Assembly (NCBI GenBank): GCA_964527215.1
Contig: CAZGNZ010000005.1
Span: 62,001 to 126,000 of the forward strand
Origin: CAZGNZ01 sp964527215
GTDB taxonomy: Bacteria > Fidelibacterota > Marinisomatia > SCGC-AAA003-L08 > JACNLC01
Length of the DNA stretch: 64,000 bases
Direction of reading: 5' to 3'
Shown here: piece by piece, positions 1 through 8,823 of the stretch
How positions within the stretch are numbered: position 1 is the first letter of the stretch
How the letters are laid out: each line of letters begins with the position of its first letter
The notes under the pieces: model-generated
Told to the model about the DNA's origin: nothing
Seen by the model: the letters and a program-made list of their open reading frames with translations, nothing else
Database searches by the model: none
Program-made: the position numbers and the translations under genes

Positions 1-589
1 GGATCTGGTAAAAGAACAGATTCGAGTGTCGGAAGGTGCTGAACTCTCAGTGAGTCAGAATGATATTCGCAATTCGGGACATGCAGTAGAATGCCGGATT
101 TATGCGGAGAACGGGTTTAACAATTTTTCGCCGTCCATCGGAGATATTCAGCAGCTGGAGTTTCCGCTTGGCTATGGTGTCCGGATGGATGAAGGCATCC
201 GTGCCGGTCAGTCCATTACTCCTTATTACGATCCGCTGCTTGGTAAGCTGATTACATGGGGAAATGATCGTGCGCAAGCGCTTCAGCGAATGGTTCGGGC
301 ACTGAAGGAATTTCACATCGTAGGCATCAACACCACCATTCCATTCTGTCTTCAAATGATCAGTCATTCAACTTTTCAGGAAGGGCATTACTCTACCAAA
401 ACGCTGGATGAAATCAAGGATGAGCTGTTGAATCATTTGAGAATTCAGTCACACACCCATTCCCTGGCTGCCGGCATCGCAGCTGTCCATAAAACGATTT
501 CCACGCAGCGTTCCCATCAAAAAACGGATTCTTCACACACTCCCGTTTCCCAATGGGTGAATATTGGCCGGAAGGATAATCTGCGATGA
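1..589 (+). CDS. Biotin carboxylase subunit of acetyl-/propionyl-CoA carboxylase (3' part)
   Basis: Partial at the window start; the frame is open from base 2. The visible part is the C-terminal lobe of an ATP-grasp biotin carboxylase, which carboxylates the biotin of the carrier protein using ATP and bicarbonate. The opening residues DLVKEQIRVSEG, then GHAVECRIYAE and the phrase YYDPLLGKLITWG, are the family's conserved C-terminal blocks. About 40 residues after the carboxylase domain (rich in His, Ser and Thr) look like a linker. The stop overlaps the start of the biotin carrier gene by 4 bp (ATGA), so the two are translationally coupled. A methylmalonyl-CoA mutase gene downstream favours a propionyl-CoA rather than acetyl-CoA substrate, but this is inference; the carboxyltransferase is not in the window. 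Confidence 0.9.
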   Translation, partial: DLVKEQIRVSEGAELSVSQNDIRNSGHAVECRIYAENGFNNFSPSIGDIQQLEFPLGYGVRMDEGIRAGQSITPYYDPLLGKLITWGNDRAQALQRMVRALKEFHIVGINTTIPFCLQMISHSTFQEGHYSTKTLDEIKDELLNHLRIQSHTHSLAAGIAAVHKTISTQRSHQKTDSSHTPVSQWVNIGRKDNLR

Positions 590-1101
590 AATTCCAGACA
601 CAATTCAATAATCAGACGCTGGAATTTGATGTTTCCCAGGACAGTCACGGCATCACGGTAAAAATGGAAAACCAGCAGCTGAAAGCTGACTTCATCCAGC
701 TGACATCCAATTCCTATTCCCTGCTGCTGGACGGACATTCTCATTTTCTGCATATTACAGGCGAAGACGGCCGTCTGGAAGTCACTGTGGATCAGCATAC
801 CAATCAGATCACTGTCCTGGATGAAACCCAGATTCTGCTTGAACAGATCGGTATGGCTGACATTGATGAAGAAGGTCTGGGAGTGGTTCATGCGCCAATT
901 CCCGGGCTGGTAACCCAGATTCTGGTATCTGTCGGGGATAAAATCCGAAAAGGCGACAAAGTATGCATACTGGAAGCAATGAAAATGGAAAATGAAATTT
1001 TTGCACCGGTTGACGGGATTTTGAAAATCATTCATACTTCTGCTGGAAATGCACTTGAAAAGGGCGACATCATACTTGAAATTGCTGACAGCATGGAGTA
1101 G
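586..1101 (+). CDS. Biotin carboxyl carrier protein / biotinyl domain protein
   Basis: 171-residue carrier that holds biotin and shuttles the carboxyl group between biotin carboxylase and carboxyltransferase. The C-terminal biotinyl domain (about residues 100-168) has the canonical EAMKMEN motif with Lys133 as the expected biotinylation site, preceded by the usual APIPGLV turn. The first 95 residues are less conserved and resemble the N-terminal linker/beta region of decarboxylase gamma or propionyl-CoA carboxylase carrier subunits. It starts inside the stop of the biotin carboxylase gene (4-bp overlap), so they form one operon. Whether the enzyme is a propionyl-CoA, acetyl-CoA or other acyl-CoA carboxylase cannot be decided from this subunit. 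Confidence 0.93.
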   Translation: MKFQTQFNNQTLEFDVSQDSHGITVKMENQQLKADFIQLTSNSYSLLLDGHSHFLHITGEDGRLEVTVDQHTNQITVLDETQILLEQIGMADIDEEGLGVVHAPIPGLVTQILVSVGDKIRKGDKVCILEAMKMENEIFAPVDGILKIIHTSAGNALEKGDIILEIADSME

Positions 1102-1189
1102 GTGATGGGTTTACGGCTGTCCCGGTCGTGTACAGAAAATCGGGATGGATTGTTGGTTTTTTTATAAATTAATTCAGGAGAATCATTGT

Positions 1190-1918
1190 ATGGCTGGATG
1201 GGGCAAATGGCTCTGGGGCGGAGTCGGCTGGGCAATCGGCGGACCGCTGGGCGGTATTCTCGGCTTTGCACTCGGGAAGATGGCTGAAGATAAAAACGAA
1301 GGCTACACAGCCTATGAGGATGCATCCCGCCAGACCAGACCTGGTGATTTCGGACTGTCTCTGCTGGTCCTTTTCGGTGCGGTGATGAAGGCGGATGACA
1401 AGGTGCTGAAATCCGAGCTGGAATATGTGAAAAAATTTCTGGTGGATCAGTTTGGAGTAGAATATGCCAGACACCGCATCCTGCTGTTTCGTGAAATTAT
1501 CAAGCAGGATTATCCCCTGAGAGATGTCTGTCTGCAGATCAAAAACAATATGGATCATTCTTCCAGACTGGAGCTGCTGCATGTGCTTTTTGGTCTCTCC
1601 CAGGCGGATGGTGAAATCCACGAAAGTGAAATAGAAGTCATTGCCCGCATTGCCGGATTTCTGGGCATCAGTGCAAAAGACTATGGATCCATCAAAGCAA
1701 TGTTTACCAGCGAACCCCGGGCGTCTTACAAAATTCTGGAGATTGAGGAATCCGCCGCTGATGCCGAAATAAAGAAAGCCTACCGCCGAATGGCTGCCAA
1801 GTACCATCCCGACAAGGTTGCACATCTGGGCGAAGACTTCCAGAAAACAGCGGAAGCCAAATTCAAAAAAGTGAATGAAGCCTATCAGCAGATTAAACAG
1901 GAGCGCGGTTTCGCGTAG
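1190..1918 (+). CDS. TerB-like / J-domain co-chaperone (DjlA-like)
   Basis: 242 residues from the ATG at 1190, chosen because AGGAG lies 9 bases upstream; an earlier in-frame ATG at 1145 lacks a ribosome site. The N-terminus (about 1-35) is glycine-rich and hydrophobic and could insert in the membrane. A helical TerB-type domain (about 50-165, with acidic KADDK and QADGE turns) follows, then a C-terminal J domain (about 178-242) with the HPD motif at 206-208 needed to stimulate DnaK ATPase. The order membrane/Gly segment-TerB-DnaJ is that of DjlA-like co-chaperones. It lies between carboxylase and mutase genes, only 8 bp before the mutase start, so it is cotranscribed with them; no specific link to that pathway is known. 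Confidence 0.85.
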   Translation: MAGWGKWLWGGVGWAIGGPLGGILGFALGKMAEDKNEGYTAYEDASRQTRPGDFGLSLLVLFGAVMKADDKVLKSELEYVKKFLVDQFGVEYARHRILLFREIIKQDYPLRDVCLQIKNNMDHSSRLELLHVLFGLSQADGEIHESEIEVIARIAGFLGISAKDYGSIKAMFTSEPRASYKILEIEESAADAEIKKAYRRMAAKYHPDKVAHLGEDFQKTAEAKFKKVNEAYQQIKQERGFA

Positions 1919-1926
1919 GGAATGAT

Positions 1927-3477
1927 ATGAGCGATTCACCCAGAAACACCCCCTCAGGAATTCCGTTGGAACCATTTTACGGCGCACCGGACAGTCCTGG
2001 TCCGGGAGAATATCCTTTCACGAATGGGATTTACCCAAATATGTATCGCGGGCGGCTCTGGACGATGCGTCAGTATGCCGGATTTGCATCTGCTGAGGAA
2101 AGCAATCAGCGATACCACTATCTGATTGAACAGGGTGTTATGGGATTGTCCATCGCATTCGATCTGCCAACTCAGACCGGATACGATTCCGATCATCCCA
2201 TGTCGGAAGGCGAGGTTGGAAAAGTCGGCGTTCCGATTTCATCACTTGCGGATTTGGAAGTGCTGCTGGATGGTATCCCGCTGGATCAGGTGTCTATATC
2301 GATGACCATCAATTCAACTGCCGCGGTCCTGACAGCATTTCTGATTGCATTGGCAGAAAAGCGCGGGGTCCCGTTAAGCGCACTGCGCGGCACCATTCAG
2401 AACGATATCCTGAAGGAATACATTGCAAGGGGCACGTACATCTTTCCACCCCATCCCAGTATGCGTATAATCACGGATATTTTCGAATACTGCAGTGCTC
2501 AGATGCCGCGCTGGAATACGATTTCCATTTCAGGTTATCACATTCGGGAAGCCGGCTCAACGGCTGTTCAGGAAGTGGCATTTACCCTGGCCAACGGCAT
2601 TGCCTATGTGGATGCGGCAGTTCGGGCAGGTTTGGATGTGGACACCTTCGGCAAACGACTCAGTTTCTTTTTTAATGCCCACAGTCATTTCTTTGAAGAA
2701 ATCGCCAAGTATCGTGCTGCCAGACGACTTTGGGCGAGCATCATGAAAGAACGGTTCGGCACCACTGAACCCAAAGCCATGATGTGCCGTTTTCATACTC
2801 AGACTGCCGGGTCAACGCTCACCTCCCGGCAGATTGACAATAATATTGTTCGAACAGCCCTGCAGGCCACTGCCGCTGTTTTGGGCGGTACCCAGTCCCT
2901 CCACACCAACTCCCGTGATGAAGCGCTAGCGCTCCCCACGGAGGATTCTGTCCGGCTGGCACTGAGAACCCAGCAGATACTGGGATATGAGTCCGGAATA
3001 CCGGATGTGGCGGATCCGCTGGCGGGTTCACATTACGTTGAGTATCTTACTGATGAGATTGAATCACAGGCCCGGAAATTAATAAGTAAAATAGATGATC
3101 TCGGCGGAGCAGTTTCGGCCATTGATCAGAAGTTCCAGCAAACAGAAATTGCGAACGCGGCCTTTGAATATCAGAAAAAAGTGGATTCCGGCGAGCAGAC
3201 GGTGGTGGGTGTCAACCGGTTTGTCGGCGAAGATATGTCTGCTCCAAGCACTCAGACAATCGATGACAACGCCACTCAAAAGCAGCTCTCTCGCCTTGCA
3301 AAAACCAGATCCCGTCGGGATGATACTGCCGTTCAAGCCGCTTTGTCTCAGCTGAAATCCGCTGCAAAGGGGAACGCCAACCTGATGCCCGTGATCATCT
3401 CCGCTGTTCAGAAGTATGCCACACTGGGTGAAATAGCGGATACTCTGCGCTCTGTCTTCGGGGAGTATGAGGGATAG
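1927..3477 (+). CDS. Methylmalonyl-CoA mutase, large (catalytic) subunit
   Basis: 516 residues corresponding to the TIM-barrel substrate-binding part of methylmalonyl-CoA mutase, which interconverts (R)-methylmalonyl-CoA and succinyl-CoA using adenosylcobalamin. Recognisable blocks are the N-terminal [20 protein letters not shown], the [14 protein letters not shown] loop, and the [11 protein letters not shown] and [16 protein letters not shown] segments. The protein stops after the barrel and lacks the C-terminal cobalamin-binding domain (no DxHxxG at the end), so it is the split-type subunit that pairs with a separate small B12-binding protein, not present here. The operon with biotin carboxylase and carrier fits a propionyl-CoA to succinyl-CoA route. 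The start ATG is 8 bp after the J-protein stop. Confidence 0.95.
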   Translation: MSDSPRNTPSGIPLEPFYGAPDSPGPGEYPFTNGIYPNMYRGRLWTMRQYAGFASAEESNQRYHYLIEQGVMGLSIAFDLPTQTGYDSDHPMSEGEVGKVGVPISSLADLEVLLDGIPLDQVSISMTINSTAAVLTAFLIALAEKRGVPLSALRGTIQNDILKEYIARGTYIFPPHPSMRIITDIFEYCSAQMPRWNTISISGYHIREAGSTAVQEVAFTLANGIAYVDAAVRAGLDVDTFGKRLSFFFNAHSHFFEEIAKYRAARRLWASIMKERFGTTEPKAMMCRFHTQTAGSTLTSRQIDNNIVRTALQATAAVLGGTQSLHTNSRDEALALPTEDSVRLALRTQQILGYESGIPDVADPLAGSHYVEYLTDEIESQARKLISKIDDLGGAVSAIDQKFQQTEIANAAFEYQKKVDSGEQTVVGVNRFVGEDMSAPSTQTIDDNATQKQLSRLAKTRSRRDDTAVQAALSQLKSAAKGNANLMPVIISAVQKYATLGEIADTLRSVFGEYEG

Positions 3478-3545
3478 TCGATTCCGGATTACCCTTATTT
3501 TTTATTTTAGAGTTCGGGTGCGAAGATTGAATACGGAGATCGTCG

Positions 3546-4165
3546 TTCGGCATCCCACAAATGATACTTAATCTAGATCACATAGCATTCCTTACATCGA
3601 ATCTTTCTGCGGCTGCAGCCTGTTTGCCATCAAGGTTTCAACTTGATGCCCCAGAACGACAGCCTACTGAAGGTACTCTAGAACAATACGCCCATTTTCC
3701 CGAAGAGCACAATCCGTCATTCCTGTTTCTGGAGCCTATTGCAGATGGGCCCTATTGTAGAGCAATGACCAAGCGCGGCCCCGGACTCCATCATTTTGGA
3801 CTTTTCACGGATTCCATTGACGATGCAATTGACTATTTCTCATCAAATGGACTTCTGCTTCACCCAATCACCCGATATGTTTACAAACAAAATGCTGCCT
3901 GGATGTGTCGTCCAGGTATCCCATTTCTGGTGGAGATCTACGCTCCACCGGAAGTTTTTAAGGAAAAACAAGGGACTGTGCGCCTAAGTATTCCTACTGA
4001 AGCAGATAGTAATAGATCCGAAATCGATTGGGTTCCAGGTGTTGAAATTGTTACATCCAGAAAGCCACAATTGCATGTTCAGGTTGACGACCTGACTTTC
4101 AATATCAACCTAAATGCCGAATAAGGCGCTAAACCGGACACCTTCAGCGCCGGTTAGCTTTAACG
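3546..4165 (+). mobile_element. Integron-like gene cassette 1 (VOC gene)
   Basis: A 620-bp unit bounded by G^TT crossover-like points at 3545/3546 (followed by TTCGGC) and 4165/4166 (followed by TTGGC). It holds one gene with little spacer and ends in an attC-like imperfect hairpin. The first six bases, TTCGGC, are the exact reverse complement of GCCGAA at 4116-4121 at the start of that hairpin, as expected if circularisation regenerates a complete attC. This layout is the hallmark of integron cassettes. No integrase gene is in the window, so it may be a cassette remnant or insertion at a secondary site. Confidence 0.65.
3561..4124 (+). CDS. Methylmalonyl-CoA epimerase-like VOC protein
   Basis: 187 residues of the vicinal-oxygen-chelate fold. 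LDHIAF at the N-terminus, FLEPIADG near residue 55, then KRGPGLHHFGLFTDSIDDAI (71-90) and a late LVEIYAPP match the order of blocks in methylmalonyl-CoA epimerases; candidate metal ligands are His7, His77 or His78 and Glu125. The epimerase converts (S)- to (R)-methylmalonyl-CoA, the mutase substrate, and the mutase gene is only 83 bp upstream. It is longer than typical epimerases (about 130-150 residues), with an extra C-terminal tail. The gene looks more AT-rich than its neighbours and lies in a cassette-like unit, suggesting separate acquisition. VOC proteins are diverse, so another small-molecule substrate is possible. Confidence 0.7.
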   Translation: MILNLDHIAFLTSNLSAAAACLPSRFQLDAPERQPTEGTLEQYAHFPEEHNPSFLFLEPIADGPYCRAMTKRGPGLHHFGLFTDSIDDAIDYFSSNGLLLHPITRYVYKQNAAWMCRPGIPFLVEIYAPPEVFKEKQGTVRLSIPTEADSNRSEIDWVPGVEIVTSRKPQLHVQVDDLTFNINLNAE

Positions 4166-4170
4166 TTGGC
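4116..4170 (+). other. attC-like recombination site of cassette 1
   Basis: A 55-bp imperfect inverted repeat covering the end of the VOC gene and the spacer. The outer arms are GCCGAAT (4116-4122) and AACGTTGGC (4162-4170); the inner arms GCTAAACCGG and CCGGTTAGC pair with one unpaired A, the kind of extrahelical base that orients strand choice in integron attC sites. The text AAGGCGCTAAACCGGAC followed by GGTTAGC and AACGTT closely resembles the common form of attC sites. Confidence 0.65.
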
Positions 4171-4606
4171 GGAAGAATGGAATATGGATTACGAAGTTAC
4201 TATTTCAGATAGCGGAAATTATGTTCGAGTTCAAGTATTGTCAGACATCTCCGCCGACGTGGCGACAAGGTTTGCCAGAGATGCCTTTAAGCTCGGTGAG
4301 CGGAACAGCATCTGCAAACTGCTGGTGGACGAGCGGGGTGTGCAGTCTCTTTCGAGCGTTTATGATAAGTATTCCTTTGCGCATGGCCATGGTAAAGCAC
4401 TGGGCTTGAATCACAGTTGGCGGATTGCGGTGCTCAAAAACCGGGACAACACAAAGGTTGATTTTATGGAAACGGTGATGGCCAATGCTGGCTTCCTCTT
4501 CCGCACATTTATAGATGGAGACAATGCCGTTGCATGGCTGGAAGAAAATAGAACCCGCCAAAAAAGAACGGAAGGCGAAGCGTAAACGCGCGTCTTAGGA
4601 TATACG
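4166..4606 (+). mobile_element. Integron-like gene cassette 2 (STAS/SEC14-like gene)
   Basis: A 441-bp unit from the G^TT at 4165/4166 to the next G^TT at 4606/4607. It again holds one short gene and an end structure. The opening TTGGCG is the exact reverse complement of CGCCAA at 4556-4561, which lies 56 bp before the end of the right-hand core site, nearly the same spacing as in cassette 1. The inner hairpin is weaker than in cassette 1, so this cassette is supported mainly by the paired core sites and by lying directly next to the first. Confidence 0.5.
4184..4585 (+). CDS. STAS/SEC14-like small protein, cassette-type
   Basis: 133 residues from the ATG at 4184, preceded by GGAAG 8 bases upstream; the longer TTG-initiated frame starts on the recombination point at 4166 and is unlikely to be used. 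The pattern of a short strand (YEVTISDSGNYVRVQVL), a helix (ADVATRFARDAFKLG), a core strand (KLLVDERG) and a late AVLKN...FMETVMANAG...AWLEE resembles SpoIIAA/SEC14-type STAS proteins often found as hypothetical proteins. No catalytic motif is visible and no function is claimed. The gene lies between two attC-like ends, has no own promoter that I can see, and its last codons form part of the second end structure. Confidence 0.6.
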   Translation: MDYEVTISDSGNYVRVQVLSDISADVATRFARDAFKLGERNSICKLLVDERGVQSLSSVYDKYSFAHGHGKALGLNHSWRIAVLKNRDNTKVDFMETVMANAGFLFRTFIDGDNAVAWLEENRTRQKRTEGEA

Positions 4607-4611
4607 TTGGA
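4556..4611 (+). other. attC-like recombination site of cassette 2
   Basis: A 56-bp region starting with CGCCAA (complement of the cassette's own 5' TTGGCG) inside the end of the gene and finishing with ACGTTGGA. Internal arms are weak (AAGGCG against CGTCTT, GCG-TAAA-CGC loop). The length matches the 55-bp site of cassette 1. Support is moderate. Confidence 0.4.
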
Positions 4612-4670
4612 AATTGGGACTGCTTCACAACTGACAGCTGATCACTGAAGACTGACAACTTCCCAACCCG

Positions 4671-5755
4671 CTCAGCAGCATCCTGCCGGGAAACTCAACT
4701 TAACGATTCAACCAATTTCCATCTGCTGCACCCCTTCGGGTTTCTGCCGTAATTCTATCCGATTCCCGGGGCGATGCCCCGGGCTGACGAATTTCAGCCC
4801 CTTCAGGGCTGCTGATCTGAGTTACATAAATGATCTGTGGAACCACCGATTGATAATTATTCTCGAGATCATCCATCCCAAACCCCCACCCTCCTCTGGG
4901 GAATGGCACTTACGGGGAGTTCAGGATGCAGCAATCCCTAACCCATCAGCAACCCATTGCCGGTGGAATAATTTTAATACACGAGAAATCTTCCTCCATT
5001 TATACTATGCATCCTGAACCGTGATCCGGACAGCAATCGACGGAGAGTCGGAACCGGAAATCAGAAACTTGAAATTGGAAAAGCACAATCGTGGGCTGAT
5101 GGCTGACACTAATATCTGCCAACTGACGACTTTCCGTTCCTTTACAACAGCAGTATGTCAGAAAGCCCAATTCAGACATTATACCATTACACCATTCTAC
5201 TACTCAACAGCACCCTGCCGGGAAACTCAACTTAACGATTCAACCAATTTCCATCTGCTGCACCCCTTCGGGTTTCTGCCGTAATTCTATCCGATTCCCG
5301 GGGCGATGCCCCGGGCTGACGAATTTCAGCCCCTTCAGGGCTGCTGATCTGAGTTACATAAATGATCTGTGGAACCACCGATTGATAATTATTCTCGAGA
5401 TCATCCATCCCAAACCCCCACCCTCCTCTGGGGAATGGCACTTACGGGGAGTTCAGGATGCAGCAATCCCTAACCCATCAGCAACCCATTGCCGGTGGAA
5501 TAATTTTAATACACGAGAAATCTTCCTCCATTTATACTATGCATCCTGAACCGCAATCCGGACAGCAATCGACGGGAAGTCGGAACCGGAAATCAGAAAC
5601 TTGAAATTGGAAAAACACAATCAAGGGCTGACGGCTGACACTAATATCTGCCAACTGACGACTTTCTGTTCCTTTACAACAGCAGTATGTCAGAAAGCAC
5701 AATTCAGCCATTATACCATTACACCATTCTACTACTCAACAGCATCCTGCCGGGA
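4671..5755. repeat. 532-bp tandem duplication with palindromes
   Basis: Two near-identical 532-bp copies (4671-5202 and 5203-5734) are followed by about 20 bp of a third (5735-5755). Each copy carries three compact inverted repeats: CACCCCTTCGGG-type, CCCGGGGCGATGCCCCGGG (4757-4775 in copy 1) and CAGCCCCTTCAGGGCTG. The first 300 bases of each copy appear identical; later bases differ by scattered substitutions. There is no credible gene: the same 69-codon open frame on the minus strand occurs in both copies only because the DNA is repeated. Together with 4607-4670 this explains the gene-free stretch after the cassettes. Confidence 0.9.
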
Positions 5756-5761
5756 AGCCGT

Positions 5762-5908
5762 AATGAATTTCCCCGCCCGTCAGCTGACGGGACGGGGTAT
5801 CATTAGTGATATAATCATTTTTTATTTCGCCGCCACGCCAAATGACGGATTTTCAACAAGCGGCGGGGAATGCACCCAGTTACACTCGTCCGCCTACTGG
5901 CGGATTTA
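5762..5908 (+). mobile_element. Dispersed palindromic element, copy A
   Basis: About 147 bp, beginning AATGAATTTCCCCGCC and containing the perfect 16-bp palindrome CCCGTCAGCTGACGGG (5776-5791), an AT-rich middle, the GCCACGCCAAATGACGG hairpin arm and a terminal CCGCCTACTGGCGG hairpin. A nearly identical copy in opposite orientation is at 40939-41103, and shortened copies are at 42579-42670 and 48639-48699. It has no coding capacity; it looks like a non-autonomous element of the palindrome-ended (IS200/IS605-derived or REP-like) kind. It occupies the gap upstream of the M1 peptidase. Confidence 0.75.
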
Positions 5909-6048
5909 ACCATTTCGCTATCAAACATTGCACCCAATTACCATTAACCAACACTCCAAATTCACCGGTCCCGAAAACACCTGGCTTCTGTAAATTACCA
6001 TCGAAAATTCAATTCATATTTACACACCAGAAATTTTAGGAGCCTATC

Positions 6049-8823
6049 ATGAAATACCGGTATCTCTTTCCCTTTCTGATCTGCCTGTTGGCAGGAATCT
6101 CATTCGCCGAACATCACGATCCGGCCGCCTGGACCAAATGGCAGACCGCACAGCAGCTTCAGCATTCAGATCGGGACATGCTTCCGGAGCAAACCTGGTA
6201 TGATGTCCAGTCATATGAGATCGATATCGAAATATTTCCGGACAGTGAAACTGTAGACGGCTCCGTTACCGTATCTGTTCTTCCTGCTGAAATCGAAATT
6301 TCCACCATCGTTCTGGATGCCGCCGATCATCTGAATATCAGCCAGATCAATGCACCTGGTTTTTTGTCATTCAATCATGATAATGACCGTCTTTGGATTG
6401 ATTTTTCAAATCCGCTGCCGACAGATTCTCCAACCGACATTGAAATCATATATAACGGCGATACAAACAGCGGTTATATCTGGTCCGGCGGTATTGTGTA
6501 CAGCGGCAGTTACTTCTGGTCTCTGGGCTGTCCCTACGGACTCCACAAATGGATTCCCTGCAAAGATCACCCCTCTGACAAGGCTGACTGGCTGGATCTC
6601 ATTCTCACAGTTCCAGATCAATTTGAGGTGGCCTCCAACGGAATGCTGATCGGAATAACCGATAATCTGAACGGCACGCGAACCCACCACTGGCACGAAT
6701 CGTATCCCATCGCCACCTATCTTTTCTGTATCAATGCCTATCCATACAACATCTACGAAGCGGCATTTGAATATGAACCCGGATCATCAATGCCCATTTT
6801 CTACTATGCTTCCGGCAATCTGCCCTCAGGATTCACCTGGGTTGAAACGGCACTGCCTATTTTTTCAGATTTATACGGGATGTATCCATTCGTAAATGAG
6901 AAATTTGCCATTGCCCAGGTCACAGCCAATTTTGGTGCCATGGAGCACCAGAACTGCGTCAGCACATCCACCACATCCGGGATGACCAACGTTCATGAAC
7001 TGTCCCATCAGTGGTTTGGCGATCTGGTCACCCCTACCACCTGGCAGCATTCCTGGCTGAATGAAGGATTCGCCACCTACAGCGAGGCCGTTTACACCGA
7101 ACATACTCAGGATTTGAATGCCTATCACAACTACATGAACGGCATGGACTGGACCTGGTCCGACAGCCGCACCCTTATCGTACAGGATACAACCAGCTTC
7201 AGCGAAATTTTCAACATCATTGTCTATGACAAAGGCGCCTGGGTCGCTCATATGCTTCGGTATGTCCTTGGGGAAGCACCGTTTTTCTCCGCCCTCAGAG
7301 ACTATCTGGAAATCTACGCCTATCACAATGTCGCGACTGAGGATCTTCAAATGGTCATGGAGCAATATTTTGGATCGAATATGGACTGGTTTTTCCAACA
7401 GTGGGTTTACTGGAACGGTCATCCCGTCTACGACTACCAGTGGGCTTCCACCCATGATACTTTTTTCCTGATTGTGGACCAGTCAGATACCGGTGATGAC
7501 CCAGGATTTTTCAGTATGCCGGTGGAATTTGAACTTACCCTGGAAGGCGGTAGTACGGAAACCGTCACGGCCTGGGTGGCAGAGGAGCATTCCGTTTTTG
7601 AATATCCCGTTTCTGCAACCGTGACGGATGTGGAATGCGATCCCATGAACTGGATCCTGAACGATGCAAACGGTTCCGGCACCAATGAATTTGCCCTCAC
7701 CGAACCTCAGGTCACCATGAATGATGATTCCGGTGACGGTTTTGTGGATCCCGGTGAATCTTTCACCCTGCAGATTGAACTCACCAACGCCGGTATTCCG
7801 TTTGATGAACTCACCGGAGTTCTGTCAACAGAGACTGCCGGAGTGAATATCGATATGAATATTTGCGGGTTTCCTCCTGCCGGGTTAGGTCAGCCCACCT
7901 CCACAAGTGTTCCATATGAGTGCAGTCTGGATTTGGACTTCAGCACCCAGATGGTGCCGTTCACGCTGCATCTCAGCTGGGATATTTACGAGACGGAGGT
8001 AACATTCCAAATCCCGCTGGGAACGCCGGAATCACTGATACTCAACACTTCCGGCAATGCAGAGCTCTCGCCATTGTACCAGTCGATATTCGACGAAGCC
8101 GGGCAGGTGGTTCGCATATGGGATAATCTGAGTCCGGAGGATCCTGCAGAACTGATCCCGCAGTTTGAATATATTTACTGTCTCACCGGCAGCAATGCCC
8201 TGAATCCGGTATCAGACGATATCCAGCTGTTGCTGACAGCACACATCGAAAATCACGGATGCCTGCTGATCACCGGGCAGGAAATCGGTAATGCCCTTGA
8301 CGGGACGGATTTCTATCAGAATATTCTCCATGCCAACTATCTGGGTGAACATGAAGGGTATATTGTGTATGGGAATGACGATCATCCAGTCATTCAGGGC
8401 GAAAACCTGATTATCAACCATCCGGAAAACTCCGACCGGCTGTCCATCTCCGGCAATGCCGATATGGCCTACGAGTACAGCGGCAGCAACGGAACCGCAG
8501 GCATCATCAGCGCGGCTCCCGGCAAAATGCTGTATCTGGGCTTCGATCTCTCCGACATCCTGGGAACCGGCGGCTGGGGCCAGACTCCGGCGGAATTTAT
8601 CGGAATGATCTCCGGCTGGTTCATGCTTCCCAGTCTGCCCGGCGATGTGAACGGGGACGAGACCGTGGATATTCTCGACATCATTCTGACGGTGAACATC
8701 ATCCTCGGCACCGTTGAGCCCACCGAACAGCAGCAGATTACGGCAGATGTAAACAGCGACGGCACCATCAACATTCTGGATGTGATCGCCATGGTAAACC
8801 TCATTATGGACGGAGCAATGTAA
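6049..8823 (+). CDS. Secreted M1 family metallopeptidase with dockerin tail
   Basis: 924 residues with a signal peptide (1-20, MKYRYLFPFLICLLAGISFA) and AGGAG 6 bases before the ATG. The N-terminal beta domain is followed by a gluzincin catalytic domain: GAMEH (296-300, exopeptidase motif), HELSH zinc site (316-320) and the third zinc ligand Glu339 in WLNEGFATYSE, the HExxH-18-E pattern of aminopeptidase N. Residues of about 550-850 are beta-rich, including a ThuA-like or Rossmann-like stretch of unclear role. The C-terminus (about 860-924) is a dockerin-like pair of calcium loops (DVNGDETVDILD and DVNSDGTINILD). It probably trims peptides outside the cell or on its surface. It has no T9SS-type tail, unlike the C25 peptidase of this window. 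Confidence 0.93.
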   Translation: MKYRYLFPFLICLLAGISFAEHHDPAAWTKWQTAQQLQHSDRDMLPEQTWYDVQSYEIDIEIFPDSETVDGSVTVSVLPAEIEISTIVLDAADHLNISQINAPGFLSFNHDNDRLWIDFSNPLPTDSPTDIEIIYNGDTNSGYIWSGGIVYSGSYFWSLGCPYGLHKWIPCKDHPSDKADWLDLILTVPDQFEVASNGMLIGITDNLNGTRTHHWHESYPIATYLFCINAYPYNIYEAAFEYEPGSSMPIFYYASGNLPSGFTWVETALPIFSDLYGMYPFVNEKFAIAQVTANFGAMEHQNCVSTSTTSGMTNVHELSHQWFGDLVTPTTWQHSWLNEGFATYSEAVYTEHTQDLNAYHNYMNGMDWTWSDSRTLIVQDTTSFSEIFNIIVYDKGAWVAHMLRYVLGEAPFFSALRDYLEIYAYHNVATEDLQMVMEQYFGSNMDWFFQQWVYWNGHPVYDYQWASTHDTFFLIVDQSDTGDDPGFFSMPVEFELTLEGGSTETVTAWVAEEHSVFEYPVSATVTDVECDPMNWILNDANGSGTNEFALTEPQVTMNDDSGDGFVDPGESFTLQIELTNAGIPFDELTGVLSTETAGVNIDMNICGFPPAGLGQPTSTSVPYECSLDLDFSTQMVPFTLHLSWDIYETEVTFQIPLGTPESLILNTSGNAELSPLYQSIFDEAGQVVRIWDNLSPEDPAELIPQFEYIYCLTGSNALNPVSDDIQLLLTAHIENHGCLLITGQEIGNALDGTDFYQNILHANYLGEHEGYIVYGNDDHPVIQGENLIINHPENSDRLSISGNADMAYEYSGSNGTAGIISAAPGKMLYLGFDLSDILGTGGWGQTPAEFIGMISGWFMLPSLPGDVNGDETVDILDIILTVNIILGTVEPTEQQQITADVNSDGTINILDVIAMVNLIMDGAM

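Noticed and set aside
1169..1987. 272-codon frame on the minus strand
   Set aside because: Lies opposite the J-domain gene and the mutase start; no recognisable domain.
4700..4909. 69-codon frame on the minus strand, identical copy at 5232-5441
   Set aside because: It is identical only because the DNA is a tandem duplication; it spans palindromes and has no ribosome site or family match.
5735..5908. CRISPR array suggested by the repeats
   Set aside because: Repeats are tandem 532-bp units and palindromic elements, not short regular repeats with unique spacers; no cas genes.
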